Below, piece after piece: positions 23,837 to 34,800 of a stretch of DNA of 64,000 bases. Below the pieces are notes generated by a model. That model saw nothing but the letters and a program-made list of their open reading frames with translations. It was not told the origin of the DNA and did no database searches. The DNA comes from Blasia pusilla (taxonomy: Eukaryota; Marchantiophyta; Marchantiopsida; Blasiales), in assembly GCA_050084515.1 (NCBI GenBank), contig CM114273.1, positions 8,370,001-8,434,000 on the forward strand, read 5' to 3'. The position numbers were made by a program, and so were the translations under genes. How positions within the stretch are numbered: the first letter of the stretch is position 1; the number at the start of each line of letters is the position of its first letter.

Positions 23837-25580
23837 TCACTCCTTGGCACTCACTATGCTTGGCACCCTATTGATCCGTAGGAACTCCAACACCAACGCA
23901 TCATCATGAATATCACGCTGATCCGTACCACTATCTCCAACCTTAGGATCTGAAGACTCGTCATCTACCCTCTGACTAGAGTAAGATGTCATGTGGTCCT
24001 CCATACTAGAGTCCACCCCTAACCAACATAAAAAGGCAGATGCATGCCAACCTGGCACCATCTCTTCATCAACCTCGCCATGCCATCTAGCCCCATTTGT
24101 ATCCTCTTGGCTAGTACATGGGTTCCTACTCAACCCATCAGCATGGAGGTTGGCAACTCTAGGTCTGGAAGTCATCCTCCTGTAAGATAAGAGCCCACCG
24201 TGCAAGCTTCCCCGTAAGCTTGTCAGACTCCATCAACCACTTGAGCGGCTGGTGATCAATAACAAGGGTAAACTGTGTGCCAAACAAGTAACACCTAAAG
24301 TGTGCCACAGCCCACACTACTGCCAAGCACTCTCCCTCATATGAACTATAGCGCGACTCCGCTGCATTATTCGAACGACTTGCATAGGCCACCACAAACT
24401 CCATGTGCTCATCATCATGTTGTGTCAACACTGCTCCAAGTCCCAACATACTCCAATCAGTGTGCAATTGAAATGGGCGCCCTCTGATAGGTCTCCTCAA
24501 GATAGGCGCGGCCACCAATTGGGCCTTGAGTTCCACAAAAGCTCTCTCCTAGTCATCTCCCTAGTGCCACTCCTGATCTGATTTCACCAAGTGGTTCAAA
24601 GGCTTTTCCATAGCACTAAATCCCTTCACATACCTCCGATAGTAGTTTGCCAATCCCATGAATGCCCGAACTCTACTCACATCTACTGGACAAGGAATAA
24701 GTGCAATAGCCTCCACCTTTGCTTGCTGAACTCCCAAACCACTTGGATAGATCACATGACCGAAGTACTCAACATCCTCATGGAAGAACGTTCACTTTCC
24801 TAGATGCAAACGTAGACCATGAGCTTTCAACCGCTCAAACACAATCTGCAAATGTATCTGATGCTCCTCCACCGTGTTACTGAACACCAAGATATCATCA
24901 ATGTAACACCAAACAAAATCCAACCCTGCTAGGATCCTGTCCATCACTCTCTAAAACTCGACAGGTGCATTCTTCAACCCAAAGGGTAAGAATTTCCACT
25001 GGTACAAACAATCCTTGCCATGAGAGTTGACATCCCAAAATGTTGTCTTGGCCTTATCACTCTCTCGAATCGGCAACTGATGGTATCCTGCCCGAAGATC
25101 CAAAGTACTGAAAATCTTTGCCTGTCCCACCACATCAAAGATCTCCTTAGGTGTAGGCATGGCATACCTATCGGCCTTGGTCTGCCAATTGATAGGACGA
25201 TAATCTCCACAAATCTGCCTATCCGTGTAGTTGCCATGCACATCCTTTTTAGTAGGCATGACAGTGGCTGATGCATACTCTCCATACGACAAGTCCACTA
25301 ATCCAGCCTCCAAAAGGTCTAACGTCCTACTCTGAATCAGGTCCCTCTCCATATCACTATATCGGTAGGGACGACGGAAGATTGGCGTATCACTAGCCAA
25401 ATCAATCCGAATATCGGGTCCAACCAAAGCACCCAAATCCTTCATGCTAAAGGCAAAACAACTCCTATAAGCACGTAGGAACTGTATCAAGCGTCGTTTC
25501 TCACCTCCCGTAAGCTTGGGCCCAAGTAATGGCTCCCAAGTCTCCTCCACTGGCACACTAGAGGGAGAGGATGACGCCAT
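23837..25580 (-). pseudogene. E3 reverse transcriptase and RNase H
   Basis: RT begins after the UAG with MASSSPSSVPVEETWEP. It runs LGPKLTGGEKRRLIQFL, SMKDLG, the substrate block FRRPYRYSDMERDLIQ, CGDYRPINWQTK, LDLRAGYHQLPIR and FLPFGLKNAPVEF. The last is followed by TAG where E4 has CAG. YIDD lies at 24905-24894. The RT-RH connection reads DVSRVRAFMGLANYYRRYVKGF. RNase H has LHTDWSMLGLGAVL, YASRSNNAAESRYSSYEGECLAVVWA and DHQPLKWLMESDKLTGKLARWALILQ. A low-complexity tether (about 24160-23837) leads to integrase. Confidence 0.88.
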
Positions 25581-25589
25581 TGGCTGCTA
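25581..25589 (-). promoter_or_regulatory. E3 UAG stop in leaky CAG-CCA context
   Basis: The minus strand reads TAG CAG CCA, joining ...SCEGVA to QPMASSS in the same frame. It fits UAG-CAR-YYA. An ATG follows at once, so reinitiation is an alternative to readthrough for making the RT polyprotein. Confidence 0.65.
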
Positions 25590-26774
25590 TGCAACCCCCT
25601 CACAAGATGGTACACCCTTAGCTACACCATCATCTGAGCAAATAACTCCTCCACCAGCATGAGCAACCAACTCCACATGCCCAACCATTGCATCCCATTT
25701 ACTCCAAGGATGCAAAATACTACTCTCCTCGCCCCCAGCCAATGCCTCTACCGTCCCGGTAGCCATCGAGCTCATCACAAGGGGTGGAAGACCCACAGAC
25801 ATAGTCCGAAGGTGACGCAGCTCGGCCATACCAAGACTCAAAATTGAGGTCAAACAATTCAGGTCCATGGCCTGACCCAACACATGACGTCGTGAAGCCT
25901 CAAAAATGGAAGCAATTGATGTCATACAAGTAGCAAATCCCATTGCGCGCTCTCTCTCATCAACGTTAGGCTCCACCAACTGTCGCACATGAGAATCCCA
26001 TACAAGCCCGAGACCACCTTCCCTAAAGGCATGCGACGAGGGAAAACTCACAAATGTGGGTAGTGCCATCCTAGGCTGCCCCACACGGTTCACCACTGTT
26101 ATGGGTGACCGATCAATAATTCTCACTACTTGAGAAAGTCGCCCAATATCCAAGATATTATCCACTGTAAGGCAAGGATCCCCTTGCACTGCATCATATG
26201 CTCGACGTAGAATCTCCTTAGGCAACAAGTTTGTCCACCACAAGCGTGGGCGATGTGCACGTGAGCCAACTCGCGTTGCATCCAACAACACCGCTGGTCC
26301 AATCCAAGACCGCACCTCATGAACATTCGCCATCATCCGAGTCCGAGTGTCACCCAATAATGGAACATTCTCCAGAATGTAAGCTGGAGCACGTGCCTGA
26401 TGAACTTAAAGATGTCGTAACACACGCAACATCTCCCAAAAAAATCAAGACCTAGGGTCGTGTAATCCCTCACCACGACTAGCACTTGTATGATCCTGAC
26501 ATGGCCATCCAGCAATCACCAAATCCACATGACCAACCCTCTCAAGGTCTTGCGCTCTCAACAATGCAATGTGTGATGGCAAAGCACGTTGGTATCCACG
26601 AATAGCTGATGGCGGCAACAACTCAGGATATCTCCACCTCAACTGACCAATATGTCGGGATGAGACTCTCTGGGCCGTCTCATCTTGCTCCACATACACG
26701 TATCTCCGCACAAGAATACCGGCTTGCAACATTGCAGCCAAACCAGTGCTAATCCCACCAAAGAGATCTAACAC
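25590..26774 (-). pseudogene. E3 C5-cytosine DNA methyltransferase domain
   Basis: Motifs appear in canonical order. Motif I is VLDLFGGISTGL at the start (26774). An acidic VEQDETAQ block for cofactor binding follows. Motif IV is HVDLVIAGWPCQDH, with PCQ at 26504-26496. Next come FFWEMLRVLR and motif VI YILENVP. A VIII-like block reads GSRAHRPRLWWTNL. Motif IX is VDERERAMGF and motif X RRHVLGQAMDLNCL. Nucleophile and ENV are intact. Two in-frame stops lie between IV and VI, one where E4 has CAG. The enzyme class (SAM-dependent 5mC transfer) follows from the motifs; target sequence and closest family (DNMT3-like or bacterial-like) cannot be settled by eye. The motif order is not the rearranged order of plant DRM enzymes. 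A 90-residue tail of unknown role precedes the UAG. Confidence 0.88.
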
Positions 26775-27996
26775 ACAAATGCCATGCGGTGGATACTGTC
26801 ATACAATGGGTGTAGTATCCAAAGGGGACAACCCGACTGGACCAGAAGTAGGAGTCCGCCGTGGAGCCTCCTCTTCCTCGTGAGGTATAACAACCTTACA
26901 CCAAGCCTCCTACACTAGGCGATCAGCCTCCTACCGTAATTCACCGCCTAAACTCCAAAGTGGCACATCCAACGATGACGATACCACTGCTGCAAAACTA
27001 GGGACCTCCTCTACCTCCTCATGCATAGGAGAATCCATAACAGAAAGGTTACCCTCCAAAAAGTCTCCTGGCCAAGTGACTACTCCACTAAAACCAGCCA
27101 CATATGCTAACACTGGTGGGGAAGACCCTCCTGGTCGAGCCCCATAAATAAATCTCACAGGAACCTGGCTCATACGTCCATCTCCGGACTGCCAACCAGG
27201 TCTATAAGACGCTTTCTCAGTCTAGTAGTCCATCTGAAAACCATTGGGTACAATACTGCTCCTCCAGCTAGTACATCATGTGACTCGGTCGATGTGACCA
27301 CTGCACGTACTCCCAACCTAGAGCTATCAGTTGCATGATCTGGTCTCAATTGTACAGACAACTTCCCACATGTCATGAAATGAGACCTATCATTGGCTCC
27401 TCCAATGTCTGAATTTGGAATGGGCAAGGCTCAAGCTCTAACCTCCGAATACCCAAACCAATACATGTTGCCTTTCCCACCATCAAAGGTTGGGCACCAG
27501 AGTCTAACAAGACTCTATCTAGTCTATACACATGTCCTATAGGACTCACCAATCAGAATATCCCACTCCGGTTGTCCAACACACAAACACCAGGTGTAAG
27601 CCTCTCACGATCAATGGCTAGCTGGGTTGCTAATGCATCCATCTTCGCCGCTGCTGCCTGCCAAGTAGCACTGGTACTCAATGCTACACCTGACCTAGAG
27701 GGTTGCTCCACCGCAACACCCTCATCCACCTCAACACGTGTAGCAGTAACACTCTCAAGTTCACACAATGTGGCTGCTAGCTGAAATACAGGAGCTAAGT
27801 CAACTCCTAAGGCCATCAACTCAGTGGCTGAAAATAATGGGGATCCCAACAATGAAGTTGCCATCCGCAATATTGCACTAGATGTTGCATCCGTATCTAC
27901 TACACGCGATGTAGATGCCTCAATCCCCACTGTAGGCTCAATAGGCTGCGTAGGAACCATGGATGGCGTCCTAAGCACCTCAGACAACAAGAATGA
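26775..27996 (-). pseudogene. E3 protease and protease-methyltransferase linker
   Basis: After gag comes an Ala-rich spacer (27553-27990). The retropepsin site VLLDSGAQPLMVGKAT follows, with DSGA at 27504-27493, intact. The C-terminal protease block is HDVLAGGAVLYPM (in 27170-27427). A linker with VRFIYGARPGG and FSGVVTWPGDFLEG (26931-27173) is shared with E1 and E4 and has no known domain. Stops interrupt the frame. The stop at 27997-27999 between gag and this part is CAA in E1, so gag and protease were probably one frame originally. Confidence 0.75.
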
Positions 27997-29619
27997 CTAG
28001 GGGAGCCTAGCCTGCCTCCTAGCCTCACCCCTCTGTGGGTCCAACTCCACAGTAGCACCACATGGCTCTGACGCTCGAGTGGCTCCTCTCGTAACTGCAG
28101 TTGATGCCTCAACCTGTGCTGCACTCACCATATAAGAGAGATCATCCCCTCCATAAGGGTTGGAAGCCCTTGCTCCCGAACGTGCTCTATGTTGGATACC
28201 AGCCATAGTAGCCAACCTCTGCTCCAACTGCTCAATCATGGCAGCCATAGCTGACTCTGTTGTAGTGGTAGGGGCAGCCACCGTAGGCTCTCCAACCGCT
28301 GGTCCACCTCTACCACCCCTACCACCTGAGCTTCTCGGAGCTACTCCACCACAACCTGATCTCAACTCTGGATGAAGATCAAAGCAACGCTCTCGAGGAT
28401 GACCTGGTCTCCCGCAATGATCACACTGAGTTGGGGTTGACTGAGGCCCATCCTCTTGGGGACAAAACCTCCTAACATGATCACCTCCACATGTCCAACA
28501 TGATTTTCCTTGCTGCGGGGCAGCAAATGAAGGCAATGGTCTTTGCACAAGCGTCCCTCTAGGACCTAACTGAGGTCGTGTGGACCCCCCACGACTCCCA
28601 CTACTACTACTACCACCACCACTACTACGAGACTGTGAGATGGACTGCTGAACACGAGAAGTAGTAGCTGTATCCCTACTGAATGCGTATGTCACCACCC
28701 TCTCCTCCACCATGTTAAGCTCAATATTCTCAGATAGAGCAAACACATGGGCCAATGTGGGTGAATCATCACTCATAAGAGTAGCATCACGTACCCTACG
28801 GCGCAACTCTCTCTCCAAGATCCCATACCAAAATTGGACTTCCTGAGCCTGAGTCACACTCTGGGAAAGTGAAATCAAGCGTCGCATACAAGTGTATGCC
28901 TCACGAAGACTCTCACTAGTCTTTCGCTCAAATTCCTGAAGACACCTCAAGTTCTCTGTCTTCACTCCTTGATAGTTCTTCTTCAACCTCTTGAAGAACT
29001 CTACAACGGGGCTAAACGATGGTGGGGCACTAGTACCCCCACTGATACCTCCATGGGTACCTCCACTAGTACCCCCACTCTGGCTCGTACTCGCACCATT
29101 CAATGTGGGGCTGGCTGACACAGTAAGAGCACTACTACCATTACCACCATGGGTGATAGACACATAGCCTCGAGACCAATATTGTCTCCACGCCTCAATC
29201 TCAGCATCATGGTCCCTCCTAAACTCATGGTAATCATCCATGGGTGGTCCCTCCAAGTGCTGAAACAACCCCTTCCAAGCCAAGAAGGGTGTAAACAACG
29301 TGGCGTTCCGCAACATCTGCATATCACACCACGTATCAAACTCCTGAATGAAGTCCTCCAACTCAATGGTGCCCACTGCACCCGAGTATCTTCGTAGGCC
29401 CTTATTGGCCCCATACATCATGTCCATGTCCCAAATCAATGGAGCGGCAACACTCGATAACAACGTAGAAGACTTGGTATTTGGAACACCCTCGTCCTCC
29501 TCTTCATCAATCGTCGGAAGTGGAAAAGGTATCCGATACCTCAATCCACTCCGTGTAAAACCACCACTGTTCGCACCACGGTCCCCAACCAGATCACCAA
29601 ACAGCTCCGTGATGACCAA
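27997..29619 (-). CDS. E3 Gag polyprotein (540 residues, uninterrupted)
   Basis: The Gag frame starts MVITELFGDLVGDRG. The conserved N-terminal block FTRSGLRYR (21-29) is shared with E1 and E4. The capsid-like helical region covers about 80-150 (GTIELEDFIQEFDTWCD ... HLEGPPMDDYHEF ... EAWRQYW) and 200-310 (VVEFFKRLKKNYQGVK ... ENIELNMVEE). A Gly/Ser-rich segment sits at 155-200. Two zinc knuckles follow: C374-x2-C377-x3-H381-x4-C386 and the canonical C399-x2-C402-x4-H407-x4-C412. A short coiled-coil-like stretch lies at 455-475. It would coat element RNA in virus-like particles. It ends at TAG, where E1 continues with Gln, so the ancestral product was longer. It is the only intact long gag here. 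Confidence 0.85.
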   Translation of the reverse strand: MVITELFGDLVGDRGANSGGFTRSGLRYRIPFPLPTIDEEEDEGVPNTKSSTLLSSVAAPLIWDMDMMYGANKGLRRYSGAVGTIELEDFIQEFDTWCDMQMLRNATLFTPFLAWKGLFQHLEGPPMDDYHEFRRDHDAEIEAWRQYWSRGYVSITHGGNGSSALTVSASPTLNGASTSQSGGTSGGTHGGISGGTSAPPSFSPVVEFFKRLKKNYQGVKTENLRCLQEFERKTSESLREAYTCMRRLISLSQSVTQAQEVQFWYGILERELRRRVRDATLMSDDSPTLAHVFALSENIELNMVEERVVTYAFSRDTATTSRVQQSISQSRSSGGGSSSSGSRGGSTRPQLGPRGTLVQRPLPSFAAPQQGKSCWTCGGDHVRRFCPQEDGPQSTPTQCDHCGRPGHPRERCFDLHPELRSGCGGVAPRSSGGRGGRGGPAVGEPTVAAPTTTTESAMAAMIEQLEQRLATMAGIQHRARSGARASNPYGGDDLSYMVSAAQVEASTAVTRGATRASEPCGATVELDPQRGEARRQARLP

Positions 29620-31171
29620 CGTCGATGCTGCACCACCACCAAATCACCACCACTAAGTAACCAAGTGACGTCGATGTTGCTATACTATTCTAGCTCTACT
29701 AACTATGGATGTGGGCAACCTAATCTGTCATCACCACAAGAAGCCTCCCACGGTCTACTAGTCATCACTCCAGTCTCACCGTGAGAGAAACAAATGTAGT
29801 CTGACTGGTCATCACTCCTACCTCACTACCGGTAGCACACAGGAGTAAAACTACTCCCGAAATCAGCGTCAGCCCTAACAATGGGCGCACAAGCAAGAAG
29901 CAACGATGGAGGGGATCCAAATAGAGGAAGTTCAACGACAACCCTCCAATCGCAAATGGAAGTACAAAACGGAAATCAAGGTAACACAATCCACCAAACG
30001 TAACGCCCCTTGAATCCATAGAACCAACCACACAATTCTAACGCAATAGTTACTCCGCTGGTGGTCGATGACGTGCTAGTCGCACTCGCGGCACCTGAAA
30101 ATATCACATGCATGGAGAGGCCACACCATACTATGAGCCAGAGGTCCATCAACCAAAAACCTGAGATGCATAAAAGTGCCTAACGCATCTCCAAATAACA
30201 CCAAATGAGCTACACCAGTGTGTACACTGGCATAGTTAAGTACTCAGTAGTTAAGCGTCTTCCAGGCAGAATAGCCCAAAGATGGGTGACCAGTTATGCA
30301 ACACTCAACTCACAAATCCTGCAAAAACTGCCTCACGCCCAAGCAAGCAAGCTTGCTTGCTCCTTACTCCTTACTCCTTACTCCGCCTCTCACGCCCACT
30401 CGCCCCGAGCTACCACGAAGCCTCAAAATGCCCCTATCGCCCCTATCGCCACGCTTTGCTATGCTTTGCTATGGAGAGAGGCCCAACCAGGGTGCCCCCA
30501 GTGGGATAGGCGTCTCCAACAACGGACGAGTCACCAACCAAACAGCCTCTCCGATCTTCTGTCCACCATAGCAAAATTTTGACCAACAATTACTCCACAA
30601 ATCCTTAACCAAAATTGAATATGTTTCAACCAGAATTCAATTGGCCACCATATCTACCTCTCCACAAAAAATCAGCTACAACCAAGCTCTATACTCTGAG
30701 CTAAAAATCAGACAAACTTGTTGTCCATACACCTCCAGAATAGCAAATCCGACAACGCTTCCGCCCAGATTCATGCACACAAAAATCTGCAACACTCTTT
30801 CACCATAGCAGCAATCCGCTCCACACACTCAAGCAGATAGCTTCACATGAGATCACAATAGAGGTAGCAATAGGAACCTCCAACCTACAGAGCTTCCGCA
30901 CTCCAAGCTCTCCACATCAAAAAACCGTCGAACATGAACCAAAATCTTCAATCTTTGATAACTTCCAACTCCCTTGATGAAATTGGGCAATCTAAAGTGC
31001 GTTGGAAAGCTCTCAGCAAGGCGTTTCTTTCCCAACCAACCACGCAACATATCCATATCTCCAACATATGCCACAAGCCACGAACATCCACGGCTGAGTA
31101 CACAATGAGCCCTAACCAGATCCTACTGATCTACGATCGAAGCTACCATCGATCTACTCTAGTTCTTTGAG
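29620..31171 (-). other. E3 5' leader
   Basis: About 1.55 kb of leader separates the 5' L block from gag. No canonical primer-binding site is recognised directly after L; the leader starts CTCAAAGAACTAGAG. It contains direct repeats of GAGTAAG-type runs and an antisense 5S rRNA-like segment near 30207-30300. Confidence 0.5.
30207..30300 (+). ncRNA. 5S rRNA-like fragment inside the E3 leader
   Basis: The plus strand carries AGTTAAGCG (box A-like; GTTAAGCG starts at 30250) and GATGGGTGACC (box C-like, from 30281). They are separated by exactly the distance found in plant 5S rRNA (31 bases start to start), with an intermediate GAATAG match. Upstream bases (ACACCAG ... ACTC) also resemble 5S. 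The 3' part diverges, so it is a degenerate copy antisense to E3. It could carry a Pol III internal promoter; activity is unknown. Confidence 0.5.
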
Positions 31172-31539
31172 TGAAATCTCTGAAAGACCTACTGTCATAA
31201 AACACGTATAGAATCATATACAATCGAGCCAAACCCACTCCACGATGGGAGAATCTAGGTCGAAGCTTGCAGGAACCACCATAACCAATAGCTCTACTCA
31301 CTACCAAGGCTAACTCCCAACGCAACAGGCTCAACTCAAAGAACTAACTGTTCTTTGAGTACACTCCACACTATATCCTCCAACCTAAGGGCGGGCCCTA
31401 CTGGAAAAGTCACCCTCAACGGAGTAACCCCCAACCCTATGTATGAAACCGCATCCCTACCTAAACACTACAGCCCTACATAAGGTATGGCCTCTACTAG
31501 CACACTATACTCTACGACATAATCCGTATGGTCATGACA
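31172..31539 (-). repeat. E3 5' terminal block L
   Basis: This 368-bp block is the same length as the 3' L (21823-22190). It begins TGTCATGACC on the minus strand and ends GATTTCA. The leader follows directly, with no S block. The outer side is the TTGG duplication. Confidence 0.85.
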
Positions 31540-31543
31540 TTGG

Positions 31544-34500
31544 TGATACGTTGTAACCTTCCTCCCCTCCAATTGTCTCATACTCGCCTATTCCATCTTG
31601 CCTCCTTTATTAAGATCTATTCACTATCTCTTGCTTGCTCTCTTATTGAAATGTTATCCCTTTCTCCTTTCTACTCATCAGTTATAAACATAGTTGCAAA
31701 AAAATAGACAAGTCAGTCCCTATGTCAACCATGGACGGAAAAGTTTGGACATGGATTGCAAGAGATGGTAACCACAATTATAGTTCATGATGAAAGGCAA
31801 GGCAGGGGCGAGTGGGGCAATAAGGGGGGAGGGAGGAAGAAAGGGGAGAGTATTAAACACGAAGGCAAGAGGGGGGAAGGTGGGGCCGACATGGACAAGT
31901 CCTTCCATAAGACGGCCGTAAGTCCACGAACACGAAATTGATCCACATGCAACCTTGATTATAAATGAAACATTTAAGCAACTGAAATCTTGTGAATCTT
32001 GTTTTAATTTATCCCTCTCTCTTCCCCTCCATTGCTTAAAATTAAATACTTAATAAACTTTTAAGAACTACATTTTTAAATATGTATCTCTTTTACAAAA
32101 GTGTTGTTACCTTATCGTAGATGATGGCATATGCACATAAGTAGCTTTCTAACTTGTTACTCTAGATGTCACCGTACTAAACTACATCATTTGTTTCCAT
32201 TTCGGCATATATGAACATGCCCATAATCATAACTCGCTTTCCATATCTCTTGAGCATGTGCATCTTAGACTTAGATATTTGTGAGGGTTATCCATATGAA
32301 CATTTTGACTTTTGTTGGTGATGTATGGTAATTATTATGTAGGGAATAGTTTTTGAGGCATATCTACCATTAACAAGTAAAGGCTTAAAGTGAAAAATTA
32401 AGGATGGGCTTCCGCAATATTTGTAGATTTATATGATAACCTAACAAGCTCTATTGTCATTGTAAATGAAAGGAACATGATATTTTCTCCGTAGGTAGTT
32501 TTTTTCCAAAGGAGAAATGGTATAATGACCATGAGGTAGTTAGACAATTGTAGTTTTTTTTAGATCTCCACCCTGTCTCACTTGAATAGACTTGATATAC
32601 TTCCTACTTAGCATGATGTCATCAAAACATTCGCACAACCTTGTAACAAACCATACTAGTAAGTATCCATAATGGATCGTGCCAAGCACACGTCCCTATT
32701 TAATAACTTGGGCTTAAATGGGGCTTTCCTCACGAATCTCAAATTTTACAAGTCTTCTTTTCCAAAGGAAGTAAGAACACCATATGACCATAAAAGTATT
32801 TTTGAATGAATGGAGACACGTGCAACACAAATTAGAAAGTACCCCAAAAAATGCATCCTCCAATTAGTATATAGATATATATGTATTTCTATATAATTTG
32901 AAAATTGTAAAGAAATGATATCTTGTTTATTGGGGATTAGTTTTGAAACGTCACAAGGAATGACCCAACCCCAACCAACTTGGGGGTGTGGATGCTCGTA
33001 GGGAGGTAGCATCTAAAGTGAGGACAATAAACAACTCCAATTTGCTTGGGTCATGTGATATAGTATTTAGTAGAGAAGTTCCCACCGTGACTTTTTGTAA
33101 TACACTCTTTGACTCTCCTTTATTTTTCATAGCATAAAATCGGTTTCTTCAAAATAAACTTTTGAAACTAGAGGATTTCGAAATTTGAATCTAAAAAAAG
33201 AATCAGGAGAAAATAGTAATATTCATAATATTGAGTTATGAGAGTTGGATGTGGTAATTGGATCAAAAGTGAGCTAGAAGAAGTGAATGTAGGGAACGAG
33301 GGAAAGAAGAATGTGGACTTCCAAACCTTTTGCAAAAAGTTAGTAAAGTGGATCTTGCCCCATACGATGGGTGTATTTTGCAATATACGATGCGTGTATA
33401 GTGACGCTTGTGGACGAGAAGAACAAGGAATGTTCTCTTCCTTGTGTCGCCCACCCCAAACCCTAAAGAACATCACACGATGGTCCATCGCTCCTCCTTG
33501 CCACAAAGTTCTTCCATCTTCTCTCCTCATCGTAGTCAACCATGGTGCGCCCTAAAAACCCACCATCCCTTCCCAGCTACGGGAGTTGCCACCTTCCCTA
33601 GAAACGCAACGCAACGCATTAATAACGTCCACAATCTGCTCACGTGGTGGTATAATTCCATCTCATCTTGAAGGGTTGCTCGTCGTCCGAATAATGCCTT
33701 GGGACATTTCCTTGAACCTCGAGATATTGCATGATTCCTAACCCTCACACTCCCGAGAAAAACCCACCATCGATTCAGTTGGCTCGTTATTTCTTCCGTT
33801 TGGGACACACTATCTTCAGGTGACACTCCCATCCCTTTCTTGGCCTTGCAATAAGAGAGGGCACGGGGCGTGGATGCACACTCCAATGGAGGCGCTTTGA
33901 TTTTTGTTTGGGGTGGAGTAAGCATGGAAAGGGAAGGTGTTCATTGGGTGACGTATGACTTTTGTTTGTAGAAAGTGTAGCATATGGTACTCTTTTGTTG
34001 AGCTCAGAAAGGACGAAAGAAAACCTTAAAAAAGAAGAAGAAGAAGAATACGTAATACGTGAAAACGAAGGAAAATATGTATTGGGGAGGAGTGACTGAA
34101 ATCATTTGTTTATGTTTATTTGATGAAGGGTTACCGGGCGAGGGTATTTTCCACTTTAGTGTTGGTCTTTTTAATCGACGTGTTTGTGTATACGAATGCC
34201 AGTCGAAGACGAAATAGGTAAAGAGAACAAATGATTGAGAAAAGACGGAATAAAATAGAATATCTTCGATAGTGGAAAGTCAGAATTTTATTTATTCTTA
34301 ATAATTGGGAAAATATTGCTGCCAATCATCCCTCGTCACGCCTTTGTAATCCCAAGAAAATTAATTTTGTTTTTGAATAGTTGTTTCTATGTTTTTTTAT
34401 TAATGCTATAGAACAGTATTTCCTTTCTGAAATTATTAGAAATACAAGTTTTGCACGTGCTCCGGACTAAAAAATATAGGTAATACAATCATTGATAAAT

Positions 34501-34798
34501 TCTCCGAATCATCCTTCTAAACTCTAAACAAAGATTCGTCCACGGTCACCCAAAATTAAAGAAAAATGATTTTCATATATCTTCTTTATCTTTTATTTAC
34601 GATTTTAGTACACTTGCAACCAATTCCATTTATTGGTATTTTAATTTCAATTGAAATGACAGAATTATTTTATTTTACATGACCAAAGATTTTTGTAATA
34701 AATTAGAAAAGCCCCCAAAAAATGGCCCTATAAAGCTCACAAATGTTCTAATGCGTTCCACCTTTCCCTTCTTACCCATATGGTGAAGTGGAGCTTAT
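31544..34798. other. Intergenic DNA
   Basis: No gene or known repeat is recognised. A purine-rich stretch at 31795-31890 and several frames of 100-130 residues at 33168-33925 occur on both strands without domain similarity or codon-like conservation that I can see. Confidence 0.4.
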
Positions 34799-34800
34799 TA

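Larger units (their letters stand above)
21717..31539 (-). mobile_element. E3: Ty3/gypsy element encoding methyltransferase and PHD finger
   Basis: E3 is a 9.8-kb element on the minus strand, flanked by perfect TTGG duplications at 21713-21716 and 31540-31543, with TGTC...GACA ends. Its order is 5' L block, leader, gag, protease, linker, C5 methyltransferase, UAG, RT, RNase H, integrase, PHD finger, polypurine tract, S-L-S. It is the only complete copy of every domain in the window. Gag is uninterrupted; the other parts carry scattered stops, mostly at codons that are CAR or CGA in the sister copies. The two 368-bp L blocks differ at roughly 24 positions by eye, so the insertion is not recent. 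Confidence 0.92.

Noticed and set aside
25590-26774. Methyltransferase as a captured plant DRM gene
   Set aside because: Motifs run I, IV, VI, VIII, IX, X in canonical order, whereas DRM enzymes have a rearranged order. No UBA or chromodomain is present.
31150-31171. tRNA primer-binding site next to the E3 5' L block
   Set aside because: The sequence after L does not match the initiator-Met site or another one I can name. E2 and E4 also show no match, so I call none.
21717-31539. E3 as a DIRS/PAT element with a tyrosine recombinase, because of its split repeats
   Set aside because: The coding part has an aspartic protease, an HHCC zinc domain and a DDE-type integrase core in Ty3/gypsy order, with 4-bp target duplications. 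No tyrosine recombinase frame is seen.
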